The notes: generated from the sequence alone by a model not told the origin. DNA of 64,000 nt from DAHUXN01 sp963811805 (GCA_963811805.1 CAWESU010000003.1:248001-312000), one strand, 5' to 3'. Shown: positions 17,591-26,474, counted from the stretch's first letter. Numbers and translations are program-made.

Positions 17591-18973
17591 ATGATCGAGA
17601 ATCACACGGCTCTGAAACCGAACATTCGCAATCGGACGTCACTGTTGCCGTCCGTTCTTTCCAGGCTCGTTCGGATTATCATAGCCACATGCGTTGTTGC
17701 TGCGTTCGGCAGCCACGCATTTGGATCGAAAAAGCAGCACCGCACGAATAAGCCAGCAACATCGAAAACGCTGGTCGCAACCGAGGGCGTGGAGCACCTT
17801 GGCAGGGTCGCCAGTGAGCCCATGGTCGTCGAGCTGAGTGACGGTACGCTCTTCGTGAGTGGCTACGACAACAACGCCGAAGTGAGCCCCGGCCTGTGGC
17901 GAAGCCGCGACCATGGCGCCACATGGGAGAGCGTGGACGTCGGCAAAAAGACGGATGGCGCGATTGGCGACTCCGACGTGGATCTCGCGGTCGGCCTTGA
18001 TGACACCGTCTACTTTGTCGCAATGAGCTACGACGGCAAGAGGCACGAGGGTACTCGCATCGCGGTCGGCGCCAGCAAGGATGCAGGAGCGACATGGACC
18101 TGGAAAGTTTTGTCAGAAGACCGTTTTGATGATCGCCCCTGGATTGGAGTCGCGCCGAATGGAACCGCCCATGTGATTTGGAATGACGGAAACGGCGTCC
18201 GTTATGAGGTTAGCCAGGATCGTGGGACCACTTGGAAGGAACGGCCCCGGATCAACGACCAGGGTGGCTCCAGCCATCTTGCGATCGGCCCGCATGGCGA
18301 AATCGCAGTTCGTATCACTCCGCTGTCCGCGTCGGGCAATAAATTCACGCCGGGCGTCGACCTGATTGCCGTCAGCCGAGATGGAGGCAAGTCATGGCGG
18401 AAGCACCCGGCACCGGGAGAGCGCGATTGGAGTTCTGACCCAAACAAGGGAACTCCACGCTGGGTGGAACCGGTTGCTTGGGATGCGGACGGCGCCCTCT
18501 ACTATCTTTGGGGCTCCCAAAAGGGCCTGTTGCTGGCGCGATCGCGGAATCAGGGCAAGACCTGGACCAACTGGCATATCGTGGAAAGCGATGAGGTTTC
18601 CTACTACCCGTATTTGATCGCTCGCGGCCATGGCGAATTGGCAGCCACATGGTCCTCAGGCAAGGACGACACTTTGCGGGCCCATGTAGCCGCGATCCAT
18701 GTTGGTCACGGTAAAGCGCTGCCTCAGGTCATCGAATCGCAACCATTTCAAACTGACATTTGGAACCGGGATCCGGTGGTGCATCGAGCCACGGCAGGCG
18801 AGTACATACCGATCATATTTCTCCGCGCTGGTGGACTGGGTGTTGTCACCACGATTGCGAGCGTTACTGGAATAGAGGAAATCGTGGCTCGCCAGAGAGC
18901 CGGAATAACTGCCATTCAGGGTAAGCATGAGAAGCGTACGGGGTTTAAATGGTGGAAGTTTGTAGAGCGCTGA
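17591..18973 (+). CDS. Secreted BNR/Asp-box repeat protein (sialidase-like propeller)
   Basis: 460 residues from the ATG at 17591, which has GGAGG 8 bases upstream. A long N-terminal hydrophobic segment (RIIIATCVVAAFGSHAFG) acts as signal or anchor. At least five Asp-box motifs of the S-x-D-x-G-x-T-W type occur (SRDHGATW, SKDAGATW, SQDRGTTW, SRDGGKSW, SRNQGKTW), the hallmark of sialidase/exo-glycosidase-type beta-propellers. The arginine triad of true sialidases cannot be verified by eye, so a neutral binding or glycosidase function is left open. Confidence 0.82.
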   Translation: MIENHTALKPNIRNRTSLLPSVLSRLVRIIIATCVVAAFGSHAFGSKKQHRTNKPATSKTLVATEGVEHLGRVASEPMVVELSDGTLFVSGYDNNAEVSPGLWRSRDHGATWESVDVGKKTDGAIGDSDVDLAVGLDDTVYFVAMSYDGKRHEGTRIAVGASKDAGATWTWKVLSEDRFDDRPWIGVAPNGTAHVIWNDGNGVRYEVSQDRGTTWKERPRINDQGGSSHLAIGPHGEIAVRITPLSASGNKFTPGVDLIAVSRDGGKSWRKHPAPGERDWSSDPNKGTPRWVEPVAWDADGALYYLWGSQKGLLLARSRNQGKTWTNWHIVESDEVSYYPYLIARGHGELAATWSSGKDDTLRAHVAAIHVGHGKALPQVIESQPFQTDIWNRDPVVHRATAGEYIPIIFLRAGGLGVVTTIASVTGIEEIVARQRAGITAIQGKHEKRTGFKWWKFVER

Positions 18974-18987
18974 GGCCACATCTCGTC

Positions 18988-19698
18988 ATGCCCAAACGCG
19001 CCGCGCAACCCGCTTCGCTCCCCGCGATTTTCAATCGCCTCGAAAAATTCTACGGCAAGCCCAAGCTCCTGCATCCCACCGACCCTTACGAAATGCTTCT
19101 GCATCGCAACTGCGGCTACCCGCAATCCGACGAACGCTGCGACAAAGGCTTTCGCGCGTTGAAAAAAGAAATCGGCCTCGCCCCGCAAAAAATCCTCGAC
19201 GCCCCCGACGCCAAGCTCCGCGAAGTCATGCGCCCCAGCGTCATGAAACCGGAACTCACCGCGTTTCGCCTGAAGGAAATCGCGGCGCGCGTCCTCGACG
19301 AATTTTCCGGCGACATGCGCGCCGTCCTCAAGCGCCCGCTGCCCGAAGCCAAGAGATCCCTGAAACAATTCCCAACCGTCGGCGATTCCACCGCGGAGAA
19401 AATCCTGCTCTTCACGAAAACCGCTCCCGTCGCCGCCATTCCTTCCAACGCCGTTCACACCGCACTTCGCCTCTTTGGCGGCGATCCCGCCTGGGCCACC
19501 ACCAAATGGAACGCCGGCTACCGTTTCGCCCAAGAAGCCCTGCGCTCCGCATTTCCCGAAAATCTCGGCGCCCAGCTCCGCGTCTATCTTCTTCTCAAAC
19601 AGCACGCTCAGGAAGTTTGCAAACTCGCTCGCCCTCTTTGCGATCAGTGTCCCGTCTCCTCCGCCTGCCCCTATTTCCAGAATAATCTCGCAAAATAA
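18988..19698 (+). CDS. HhH-GPD family DNA glycosylase-like protein with Fe-S cluster motif
   Basis: 236 residues from the ATG at 18988, 14 bases after the previous stop. The helix-hairpin-helix is FPTVGDSTAEKIL (about residues 128-140). The C-terminus has C211-x6-C218-x2-C221-x5-C227, the endonuclease III/MutY iron-sulfur loop. It differs from endonuclease III at the active site: the catalytic lysine position after the hairpin glycine is Ser134, and the usual VDTH aspartate region reads IPSNAVH. It may therefore be a monofunctional glycosylase or an inactive DNA binder. Length and fold otherwise fit the family. Confidence 0.82.
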   Translation: MPKRAAQPASLPAIFNRLEKFYGKPKLLHPTDPYEMLLHRNCGYPQSDERCDKGFRALKKEIGLAPQKILDAPDAKLREVMRPSVMKPELTAFRLKEIAARVLDEFSGDMRAVLKRPLPEAKRSLKQFPTVGDSTAEKILLFTKTAPVAAIPSNAVHTALRLFGGDPAWATTKWNAGYRFAQEALRSAFPENLGAQLRVYLLLKQHAQEVCKLARPLCDQCPVSSACPYFQNNLAK

Positions 19699-19858
19699 AA
19701 ATTCCCCTTGCCGCCGCGCCTGCGCGCGAAGCAAACTCTCCCAGTCCAGTCCGCATCGTAAACTCGGGGCACTCAGCATCAGGCGAAACTACACTTCGAA
19801 ATTCTTTTGTGAACGTGCGAGCGTTTTTCTGGGACCGGAATAAATACGGAATAAACAA

Positions 19859-21919
19859 ATGTACCGGCGCGCCTTCTTCCTCATCGTAATCGCGGCCCTG
19901 CTCGTCGAAATCACGTCTTGCGGCGGCAGCGCCAGCGCTCCGCCCGTCAGCGTCAACGTCAGTTCCGGCGCCACAACTATCGCCGTAGATGGGATCGTAT
20001 TCTTCTCCGCCACCGTCCTGAACAGCAGCAATCAGGCCGTCACCTGGGCCGTCGCCGGCGGTGCGAGCAATGGCACCATCAGCGCCAATGGGGAATACAT
20101 CGCGCCCGCAAACGTCCCCACTCCGCCGACCATCACCGTCACCGCCACTCCGCAAGCGAACACCTCCGTCAGCGGGCAAGGAAATGTCACCGTCACCATC
20201 GGCATCACCATCTCGACTCCCGACCCCACGGTGCTGCCGCTGCAGACTTCGCCGTTCACCGCCAACGTGCTGGGCGCCACGAATCAGAACGTCACTTGGG
20301 AAGTCAACAGCATCCCCGGTGGCAGCGCGTCCGTTGGTACCATTTCAACCAGCGGCGTCTACCAGGCGCCTGAATCTCTTGCTGTGAACTCCTCCGGCGA
20401 CGCCATCACCACCGCCGTTGTCACCGTCGTCGCGCAAGCGAACACCGCGATTTCCGCCTCCGAAGCGGTCACCCTTCTAACCAATAATCAGCAGGCGCAA
20501 AATCTGCCCATCGAACTCGGCACCTCCGGCGGCAACGCCAACGATAAAACCGTCAACGAGTGCGCCAGCGGCACCCTCGGCTCTCTCGTCGTCCGTGCCG
20601 GAACGCAATACATCCTCAGCAACAATCACGTCCTCGCCGACGAAGACACCGGCAGCATCGGCGACACCATCATCCAGCCCGGCCTCATCGACACTGTCAC
20701 TCCGTGCTCTTCCGCCGGCGCGAATACCGTCGCAAATCTTTCGCAATTCATCACTCTGCAACAGCCCGCTGGTTGCAACTCGAACTGCACTCCTCCCGCC
20801 GACGCCGCCATCGCTCAAGTGGTCACATCTCCGGCCAGCGTCGATTCCACCGGCGCCATCATCCAACTCGGCGACACCACCAACGCATCCGGCGTGCCCA
20901 CCGATGAAGCTCCCGCCAGCACAGTTCTTCCCGCATCTTCGCTCGTTCCCGACAGCACCGCCGTTGCCAAAAGCGGCCGTAGCACCGGCCTCACTTGCTC
21001 CACCGTCGAAGCGACCGACTTCGACGTCTCCGTCCAATACACTGTCGGTCTCGGCGGCGGGAGTTTCACCGCACTCTACGACAATCAAATCGCCGTGAAC
21101 GGCGGCTCCTTCAGCGCGGCCGGCGATTCCGGTTCGCTGATTGTTTCGCAAGCCGGCGCGCAGCCCGTCGCGTTGCTCTACGCGGGCTCTTCCGACGAGA
21201 CCGTTGGCGCGCCCGTCGCCACCGTTCTCGCCAATCTCGGTGACACCAGCAATCCCCAGAATTTTCCTACGTTCGTCGGCCCCGCCACGCGCAATGCCGT
21301 CGTCGGCTGCACTTCTTCCGGCGCCGAGGCCTTCGACGCCACCGCGCAAGCGAGCGCCGCGCAACTTTCCGCCGCGCAACTTGCTCAGGCCGAAGCCGCG
21401 AAAAATCAAAACGCGCCGCAACTGATGTCCGATCCCGCGGTGCTCGCCGTCGGCGTTGCCGGCAGCCTCGACCGCACCGACCGTGCCGCTGTGGTTCTTT
21501 TCCTTCGCAAAGGTGAGCCGCTCGCGCACGCGATTCCGCACAACGTCGCCGGAGTTCCCACGCGCGTCGTCGCCGTCGTTTCGCTTCCGCAAACTGGCGT
21601 GCTCGATCAGCAATCCACCGCCGCGTTCATAAAAACTGCCGGCGCTCCCGCGCCCGCGAATCCCACGCCGCAGCAACTCGCCGCGGCCAAGACCGCCAAA
21701 GAAAAATATTCTCCGTCGCTGATGAAGCAACCCGGCATTCTCGGCGTCGGCGTCACTTCCAGCCTCGACAATCCCAGCGAAGCCGCCATCCTCGTCTTCG
21801 TCCAGACCGGCAAGCCGCACAATCCCATCCCTCTCGAGCTCGACGGCATCCGCGTGCGCGTCAAGTCCACCGACCAGTTCCGCGCCTACTCCTGGGGCCA
21901 CCCCAAACCCCGCTCTTAG
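19859..21919 (+). CDS. Lipoprotein with Ig-like repeats and chymotrypsin-fold protease domain
   Basis: 686 residues. A hydrophobic leader ends in ITSC21, a plausible lipobox. Two Ig-like/BIG2-type domains follow (about 30-115 and 118-205). A trypsin-like domain then shows a full triad: His257 in SNNHVLA, Asp315 in PPADAAIA and Ser424 in AAGDSGSLIV. The C-terminus holds two related modules (LMSDPAVLAVGVAGSLDR near 521 and LMKQPGILGVGVTSSLDN near 621), an internal duplication. The NNHVLA/GDSGSL style is that of NAL1-like serine proteases (recalled resemblance). Expected on the cell surface; substrate unknown. Confidence 0.8.
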   Translation: MYRRAFFLIVIAALLVEITSCGGSASAPPVSVNVSSGATTIAVDGIVFFSATVLNSSNQAVTWAVAGGASNGTISANGEYIAPANVPTPPTITVTATPQANTSVSGQGNVTVTIGITISTPDPTVLPLQTSPFTANVLGATNQNVTWEVNSIPGGSASVGTISTSGVYQAPESLAVNSSGDAITTAVVTVVAQANTAISASEAVTLLTNNQQAQNLPIELGTSGGNANDKTVNECASGTLGSLVVRAGTQYILSNNHVLADEDTGSIGDTIIQPGLIDTVTPCSSAGANTVANLSQFITLQQPAGCNSNCTPPADAAIAQVVTSPASVDSTGAIIQLGDTTNASGVPTDEAPASTVLPASSLVPDSTAVAKSGRSTGLTCSTVEATDFDVSVQYTVGLGGGSFTALYDNQIAVNGGSFSAAGDSGSLIVSQAGAQPVALLYAGSSDETVGAPVATVLANLGDTSNPQNFPTFVGPATRNAVVGCTSSGAEAFDATAQASAAQLSAAQLAQAEAAKNQNAPQLMSDPAVLAVGVAGSLDRTDRAAVVLFLRKGEPLAHAIPHNVAGVPTRVVAVVSLPQTGVLDQQSTAAFIKTAGAPAPANPTPQQLAAAKTAKEKYSPSLMKQPGILGVGVTSSLDNPSEAAILVFVQTGKPHNPIPLELDGIRVRVKSTDQFRAYSWGHPKPRS

Positions 21920-21929
21920 CATTTTTGCC

Positions 21930-22430
21930 TTCGGTGTCATCCCGAACCCGTTCGCGTGATTTGCGAACGGTGTGAGGGATCTGCTGTTGCCTTCGCCGTT
22001 GAATTTGTAGGGGCGACCCTTGGGTCGCCCGCGCGACTCCGCGAGTCGCGTCCCCCGCGCGCGCCCTGTCATCCCGCTTGCCCTGAGGAACGAAGGGAAC
22101 CCGTTCGCGCCTCTCGTGAGCGGCGTGAGGGATCTGCTGTCGCTGTTGCCTTAATGCGTCATCCTGAGCCTGCCTGCCGCAGGCGGGCGCACCGAAGCGC
22201 GCATTCTGCGCTCCGGACGCTTCTGCGAAGGATCTCGCCGTGGCTTTGCCCGGGGCTGAACAATGACGCGAACGGTGTGAGGGATCTGCTGTTCCTGTTG
22301 CCTTATGGTGTCATCCTGAGCGAAGCGAAGGATCTCGCCTCGACGCAGTTCCGCCGGGCGAAGCGAAGGATCTCGCCGTGGCTTTGCTCGGGGCCTTAGG
22401 GGGTCGGGGCTTTAGCCCCGACGTAACGCA
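21930..22430. repeat. Block of short dispersed repeats and hairpins
   Basis: About 0.5 kb of non-coding mosaic. GTGAGGGATCTGCTGT occurs at 21972, 22125 and 22277; GCGAAGGATCTCGCC occurs at 22225, 22325 and 22363. Perfect hairpins are GGGCGACCC-TT-GGGTCGCCC (22011-22030), CGCGACTC-CGC-GAGTCGCG (22032-22050) and GTCGGGGC-TTTA-GCCCCGAC (22403-22422). Related TCATCCTGAG...GAAGGATCT units are, from memory, widespread between genes in Acidobacteria. No protein-like frame is present. The next 220 bases to the DUF4145 gene hold nothing recognised. Confidence 0.8.
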
Positions 22431-22654
22431 GTGCCGCCTTATTCCTTCCTATTCGCGCGTCTTCTGCGCGATGTTTTCGTTTCTCAGCGAACTGGGGAAG
22501 CTTTTGCTCTTTTGCCGCTGATCCTGTAGCGCAGACCTCGCGTTCTGTGCGACTCTGCGGCTTTGCTTATAGATTTGGAAATCGCCCGCGACCGCCAGCA
22601 GCGCCGCATCCATCGCGAGGTCCGCCCACTCCCCGCCTTGGCCGCCTCCAAAGC

Positions 22655-23383
22655 TCACGGGTAACACTTCTCAGGCGTCTTATGCGCTAGTGCGGGTGGC
22701 CCCGCCTTCGCTTCTTGCTTGGCTTTCGCCATGTCGGCAATCTCCTTCAACTTCTCTTGCCGTTCGTACCTGAGCACGTACCAATCTTTGAGCAACAGTT
22801 CGATTAGCCAAATTAGCTTGGCTGCTTCTTCTGGATCGACATCAACTATGACGTTGATGTCCTTCTCCATGTGAGCGCCAATGTTCCCAATCTTCCGCAC
22901 GGCGTCAATGGCGCCCCACGTCTGGGGGTCTACGCGATCCCTAACAGCATCGATTTCCTGAAAGAGATTAGGCTTCGTTATTCCCCAAAAGTCCCGAATC
23001 ATGCCTTGTAGGCATCGGCGAGAAAGGGTGGCAGAAGCTTTGGAGCTTAGGGCACTTATCAGTCAAGCTTCCGCGTAATCATCGAGAATCGCCCCCGGCA
23101 CATAGGCCGGAAAGACCCTGGCAGCAGATGCAGGTATGAGTTGCCATTCCTTTTCAACCCCACCGGTTCCAACATCCGCGTTGGCGCGCGTAAAAATCGG
23201 GCTCATCGACGCAGACAGCGTGAATTGGCGACACTTAGGATTTGGGCAGACAGTGAACGTCATCTGAACCAGCTTTTTCCCGTGTACATTCGGAATTTGC
23301 AGGAACGCACTTTGTTGAGAATAATTGGCCTCAGTCACAATTGAATCACGATTGCAAAACGGACAGGTCCATTCAAGACGCAT
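22655..23383 (-). pseudogene. DUF4145 protein interrupted by an in-frame TGA
   Basis: From the ATG at 23383 (GGAG six bases upstream) the frame encodes a zinc-ribbon start (WTCPFCNRDS ... CPNPKCRQFTL) and DDYAEA, then a TGA at 23063-23065. It continues in the same frame as SSKASATLSRRCLQG, then MIRDFWGITKP and an IGNIGAHMEKD helix region to the stop at 22655. Joined, this is a complete 242-codon DUF4145 protein. The TGA probably replaces a Cys codon (TGC/TGT) in the EAC motif expected there. One substitution would explain it, so this is a recent pseudogene or a sequencing error. DUF4145 domains are often linked to restriction and defence genes; function unknown. Confidence 0.8.
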
Positions 23384-23504
23384 GCGCATCTCCGGGGAAC
23401 GGATTAACAAGTCTTCCCGCGGCGGTCGACGAATTTGAAGCGTAGCACGTTTATAAGCCGCGTTAGCTAGCGCAATGGTAACATGGTGCCCACGAGGGTA
23501 CGAA

Positions 23505-24212
23505 ATGAAGTTTCCGAATTGGTTTGTCGTCGCATGGTGGGTGCTCTTGCTGATCCTGGCGTCAACATACGTAGGCTTCCGACACCGAGCACTGCTCGGG
23601 GGTCAGGTAACAGCCGTGGACACCTTGGTGCTCGCTGTCGCCTTGGCCCTCCTTGTGTTTCCGCTTTTCAAGGAAATGAGCATCTTTGGGGTCAGCTTCA
23701 AAGACAGGATAGACGGATTACGAAACGAACTGGTAGGCCTCCGCACGGAGCTCCACGCTTCAGTCGACGTGAAAAATCAGATATTCGTCCCGGCGCCCCC
23801 GCCAGACTCAGAGCTTCCGGCGATTGAGGAAAGAATCGAGCGGTCGTTAGAAAATGCGTTGAAATCCAGGGGAATCAAGCCCCCGGTTGTCTCTGACGAA
23901 GCGCTGAAAGTGCCGGACGATACAATGTTGCTTTTCCGTGCGCGCTATAATCTCGAACGCGAACTGAGGAGGCTTTGGCACCGGCGACTAGAAGGAAATT
24001 CACCCACTAGTCGGCGATTCACACCGACCCTACAAATTGCTCGGGTACTTGCGCAAGCGGGCCTGATAGATACGGCGACCGAGGCGGCAATCCGAGAGAT
24101 ATGGTCGGTGGCGGCGCCCGGCATTCATGGCGAACCCACCACTTCACTTCAAGTGGCGTTTGTCAAAGACGTCGCTCCGAGGATAATTTCAGCCTTGCGG
24201 GCCATTAGTTAG
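23505..24212 (+). CDS. Membrane-anchored protein with DUF4145-like C-terminal domain
   Basis: 235 residues from the ATG at 23505 (GAGGGTACGA upstream). Two N-terminal transmembrane segments (about residues 7-25 and 38-57) precede a coiled region with ELVGLRTEL. A C-terminal helical domain (LFRARYNLERELRRLW ... ARVLAQAGLID...IREIWSVAAPGIHGE) resembles the helical core of DUF4145/HEPN-like proteins in pattern. It is divergent from the interrupted DUF4145 gene across 121 bases. Function unknown; a partnership with that gene is only suggested by proximity. Confidence 0.65.
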   Translation: MKFPNWFVVAWWVLLLILASTYVGFRHRALLGGQVTAVDTLVLAVALALLVFPLFKEMSIFGVSFKDRIDGLRNELVGLRTELHASVDVKNQIFVPAPPPDSELPAIEERIERSLENALKSRGIKPPVVSDEALKVPDDTMLLFRARYNLERELRRLWHRRLEGNSPTSRRFTPTLQIARVLAQAGLIDTATEAAIREIWSVAAPGIHGEPTTSLQVAFVKDVAPRIISALRAIS

Positions 24213-24283
24213 GTTTTTTTGCCTTGACGATTTCGTTATACAGTGGTACACATATATACGTGGTCTGTAAACTTCAGGCCACG

Positions 24284-24314
24284 AGCCGCCGCTTCCGGGC
24301 GGCTTCACTGTTTT
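24284..24314 (+). terminator. Putative terminator after the membrane protein
   Basis: AGCCGCC (24284-24290), 7-base loop, GGCGGCT (24298-24304), followed by TCACTGTTTT. It lies 72 bases after the stop codon; the T-run is short. Confidence 0.4.
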
Positions 24315-24693
24315 CTAAGGGGGACACCTCAAAAGCGCCAGCGATGGACCCAGCAGCCATCCGCGCACACGCCGTTCATTCCGACCAAGGAGCGCTTTTC
24401 CCTTCGCCTTTCTTTCGTTTTTGCATTTCTAATCGCGTCACCTATGAAGAATTAGAACCTCACGCAACTCGCACAAAACAAACAGTCGGACCCATTTCTA
24501 ATCGCGTCTTTTTACGCCTTTTGCAAACAATTTCGTCCCGCTTTCGAACACCAGCGGCGCGGCCTTCCCACCTGTTCCACTCGCCATCGTCTCTTGCTGG
24601 CCTCTGTCCACTGACCACTGATCACTCTCTTCCTAATCGCCAACCCAAATTATTAGAAAATCGTGTAAATCCCGCGCCATCAATCACTTCGCG
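24315..24693. other. Intergenic region left of the transposon
   Basis: No gene recognised. TTTCTAATCGCGTC occurs twice (near 24427 and 24496), and an inverted TTTTCTAA lies about 40 bases before the transposon. The transposon target duplication is the same TTTTCTAA, so the element went into a locally repeated motif. Confidence 0.5.
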
Positions 24694-24701
24694 TTTTCTA
24701 A
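24694..24701. repeat. Left 8-bp target-site duplication
   Basis: TTTTCTAA, identical to 26656-26663 and directly abutting the left inverted repeat. Confidence 0.9.
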
Positions 24702-24814
24702 CAGGATTATTTACTTGATGCAGGTAGGGGGGCGGGCGTATGATTACCCCGTTCCCGAAGCCGCATCCCCGCCTATTGTATCCGAAAGCGCAGCGGCTTC
24801 CAGAGAGGAAGCGC

Positions 24815-25624
24815 ATGACTGCCATCCTTGGGTTTAATTGCGCAGATGGTGTATTGATGTTGGCTGATACAGAGGAATGGACTTCGGAAGGAACCAAGTC
24901 GGAGTGTGAAAAAATCGCACGTTTCGTCTCGCAAAACGGCGGCGTGTTTCTAGTCGGGGGTGCCGGAGATTCCCATTTCATCGAATATGAAACCCAAAGA
25001 TTGACAGATACCGTCCAGACTTTTACGTCTTGGAAAGAGCTATACGAGGTATTGAACAAAGAAGCCAAGACGTTTGTTAAGCAGAATCTCGCTCCGTATC
25101 GCGGCCTGTCTCAAGAGCCATCCGGCATCGCACTCTTGATTGCAGCTTATTACCAAAATGAAACTGCGCTATTCCGCTGGCAGCATGATGCCGTTTCGCT
25201 GCTTCCTCCATTTAGCGGAGCATCCGTAGGGTGTGGGTTCATCCAGACGCATCCGATGTTGCAGGACGTGAAGGATTCTCGCCTGACCTGTACGGCAACT
25301 CTCATTCACGGCGTAAGAATCATGCTCCACACGAAGCGTATCGTGCGGGATGTTGGAGGCAAAACTGAAGCGATGGCGGTATACAAAAATGGCGGCACGC
25401 AATGGTATGGCGATGATACGATGTTGCACTTACAGAATCTTGCGGCTCAAATAGAGAAGTTCCATTGCACTGGCCTTCTCCCGTATATCTCCTCTGACAT
25501 CTTGAGCGACAAAGATGAGCAACACTTCTTAGGACAAATTACTTTGGCCGCAAGGGAATTTAGAGAGGAATATCAGCGAATCGTTAAGCCGTTAGCTGGT
25601 GGAAAGTCAAGATCGGTGCTGTAA
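24815..25624 (+). CDS. Proteasome/HslV-like Ntn-hydrolase, transposon passenger
   Basis: 269 residues from the ATG at 24815 (GAGAGGAAG upstream). The protein starts Met-Thr-Ala-Ile-Leu-Gly-Phe. If Met is removed, Thr becomes residue 1 and the sequence runs to Asp17 (VLMLADTEE), the spacing of Thr1 and Asp17 in proteasome beta subunits and HslV. A lysine at position 32 (SECEKIARF) fits the catalytic Lys33 with a one-residue shift, and VFLVGGAGD matches the glycine-rich loop. The C-terminal half is unlike standard beta subunits. It probably acts as a peptidase or amidase in the cytoplasm (inference). Its last 41 bases overlap the transposase 3' end. Confidence 0.75.
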   Translation: MTAILGFNCADGVLMLADTEEWTSEGTKSECEKIARFVSQNGGVFLVGGAGDSHFIEYETQRLTDTVQTFTSWKELYEVLNKEAKTFVKQNLAPYRGLSQEPSGIALLIAAYYQNETALFRWQHDAVSLLPPFSGASVGCGFIQTHPMLQDVKDSRLTCTATLIHGVRIMLHTKRIVRDVGGKTEAMAVYKNGGTQWYGDDTMLHLQNLAAQIEKFHCTGLLPYISSDILSDKDEQHFLGQITLAAREFREEYQRIVKPLAGGKSRSVL

Positions 25625-26474
25625 TCATGTGTCGCAGCGTATCGATGAACAAATCAGGCCGCTTCCGGCGATTGAATCGGAAGGCCATTTCTTCGCAGTA
25701 GGCTTGGAGATGCTTTGCACTAATTTTATGCCACGTGCCGACAACGCCGCGCTTCAAGAGCGAGAATGCGGATTCGACCGTGTTGGTGTGCGTGTCGCCA
25801 TCCGTGTAAATCTTGAAGCGATGGCGAATCGTTTTGTGCTTCTTGTCGATTCCCATGCGCCGTGTCACTCCGCGATAAAGCCCAAGATCGTCGGTAAAGA
25901 GCACGTCCAAATCCTCGCTGATATTCTCACGGATGAACTGTTCGAGCGTTCCACCTGTTACGTCTTTGGCGTGGAAGAATCGCAAATCACCGCCGCGCTG
26001 ACGGATTCCGATGACTGGCTCTTTCTTGGTGCCGCGTCCGCGCTGCGCGAGTCCATGTCCGCGACCGCCGACATACGTTTCGTCCACTTCGACCTTGCCG
26101 TCGAGCATCGGCTTGCTAGCTTCGACCATTGCTGCGCGGATACGATGGCAAAGGAACCAAGCTGTCTTGTAGCTGATTCCGAGCGTGCGCTGAATCTGGC
26201 AGGCCGACATGCCTTTCTTGGCTTCGCAGAGCAGGTAAGTAGCCGCAAACCACTTTTCCAGGGGCAAGTGGGTGTCATTGAAAATCGTTCCGGTAGTGAC
26301 GGAGAATTGATAGCCGCATGAGCCGCACTCGAATTGTTTACGAGACTCCAGGTAGCAGACCTGCCGCTCTTTGCAGCGCGGGCAAGTCACGCCTTCGGGC
26401 CAGCGCAACTTGGTCAGAATCTCGCGGCACTTCTCATCGGTCGAATAGCGGTGCAGCATCTCTAGGAGAGCCAT
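25584..26474 (-). CDS. IS1595-family (ISXO2-like) transposase
   Basis: 296 residues from the ATG at 26474 (GAGGTG six bases upstream); the longer upstream frame is not needed. An N-terminal zinc ribbon (CPRCKER...CGSCGYQFS) is followed by a helix-turn-helix-like segment (SACQIQRTLGISYKTAWFLCHRI) and a DDE-type catalytic core: VDETYVGG, FTDDLGLY and NTVESAFSLLKRG (the family's N/E motif). It mobilises the surrounding element by cutting at its inverted repeats. All motifs look intact. Confidence 0.93.
   Translation of the reverse strand: MALLEMLHRYSTDEKCREILTKLRWPEGVTCPRCKERQVCYLESRKQFECGSCGYQFSVTTGTIFNDTHLPLEKWFAATYLLCEAKKGMSACQIQRTLGISYKTAWFLCHRIRAAMVEASKPMLDGKVEVDETYVGGRGHGLAQRGRGTKKEPVIGIRQRGGDLRFFHAKDVTGGTLEQFIRENISEDLDVLFTDDLGLYRGVTRRMGIDKKHKTIRHRFKIYTDGDTHTNTVESAFSLLKRGVVGTWHKISAKHLQAYCEEMAFRFNRRKRPDLFIDTLRHMITAPILTFHQLTA

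Noticed and set aside
22449..22667. 72-codon frame on the - strand after the DUF4145 gene
   Set aside because: It starts inside the end of the DUF4145 gene, runs towards the repeat block and has no recognisable content or ribosome site.
23030..23065. UGA read as selenocysteine in the DUF4145 gene
   Set aside because: Only a 5-bp hairpin follows, without the usual loop features of a bacterial SECIS, and no selenocysteine genes are in the window.
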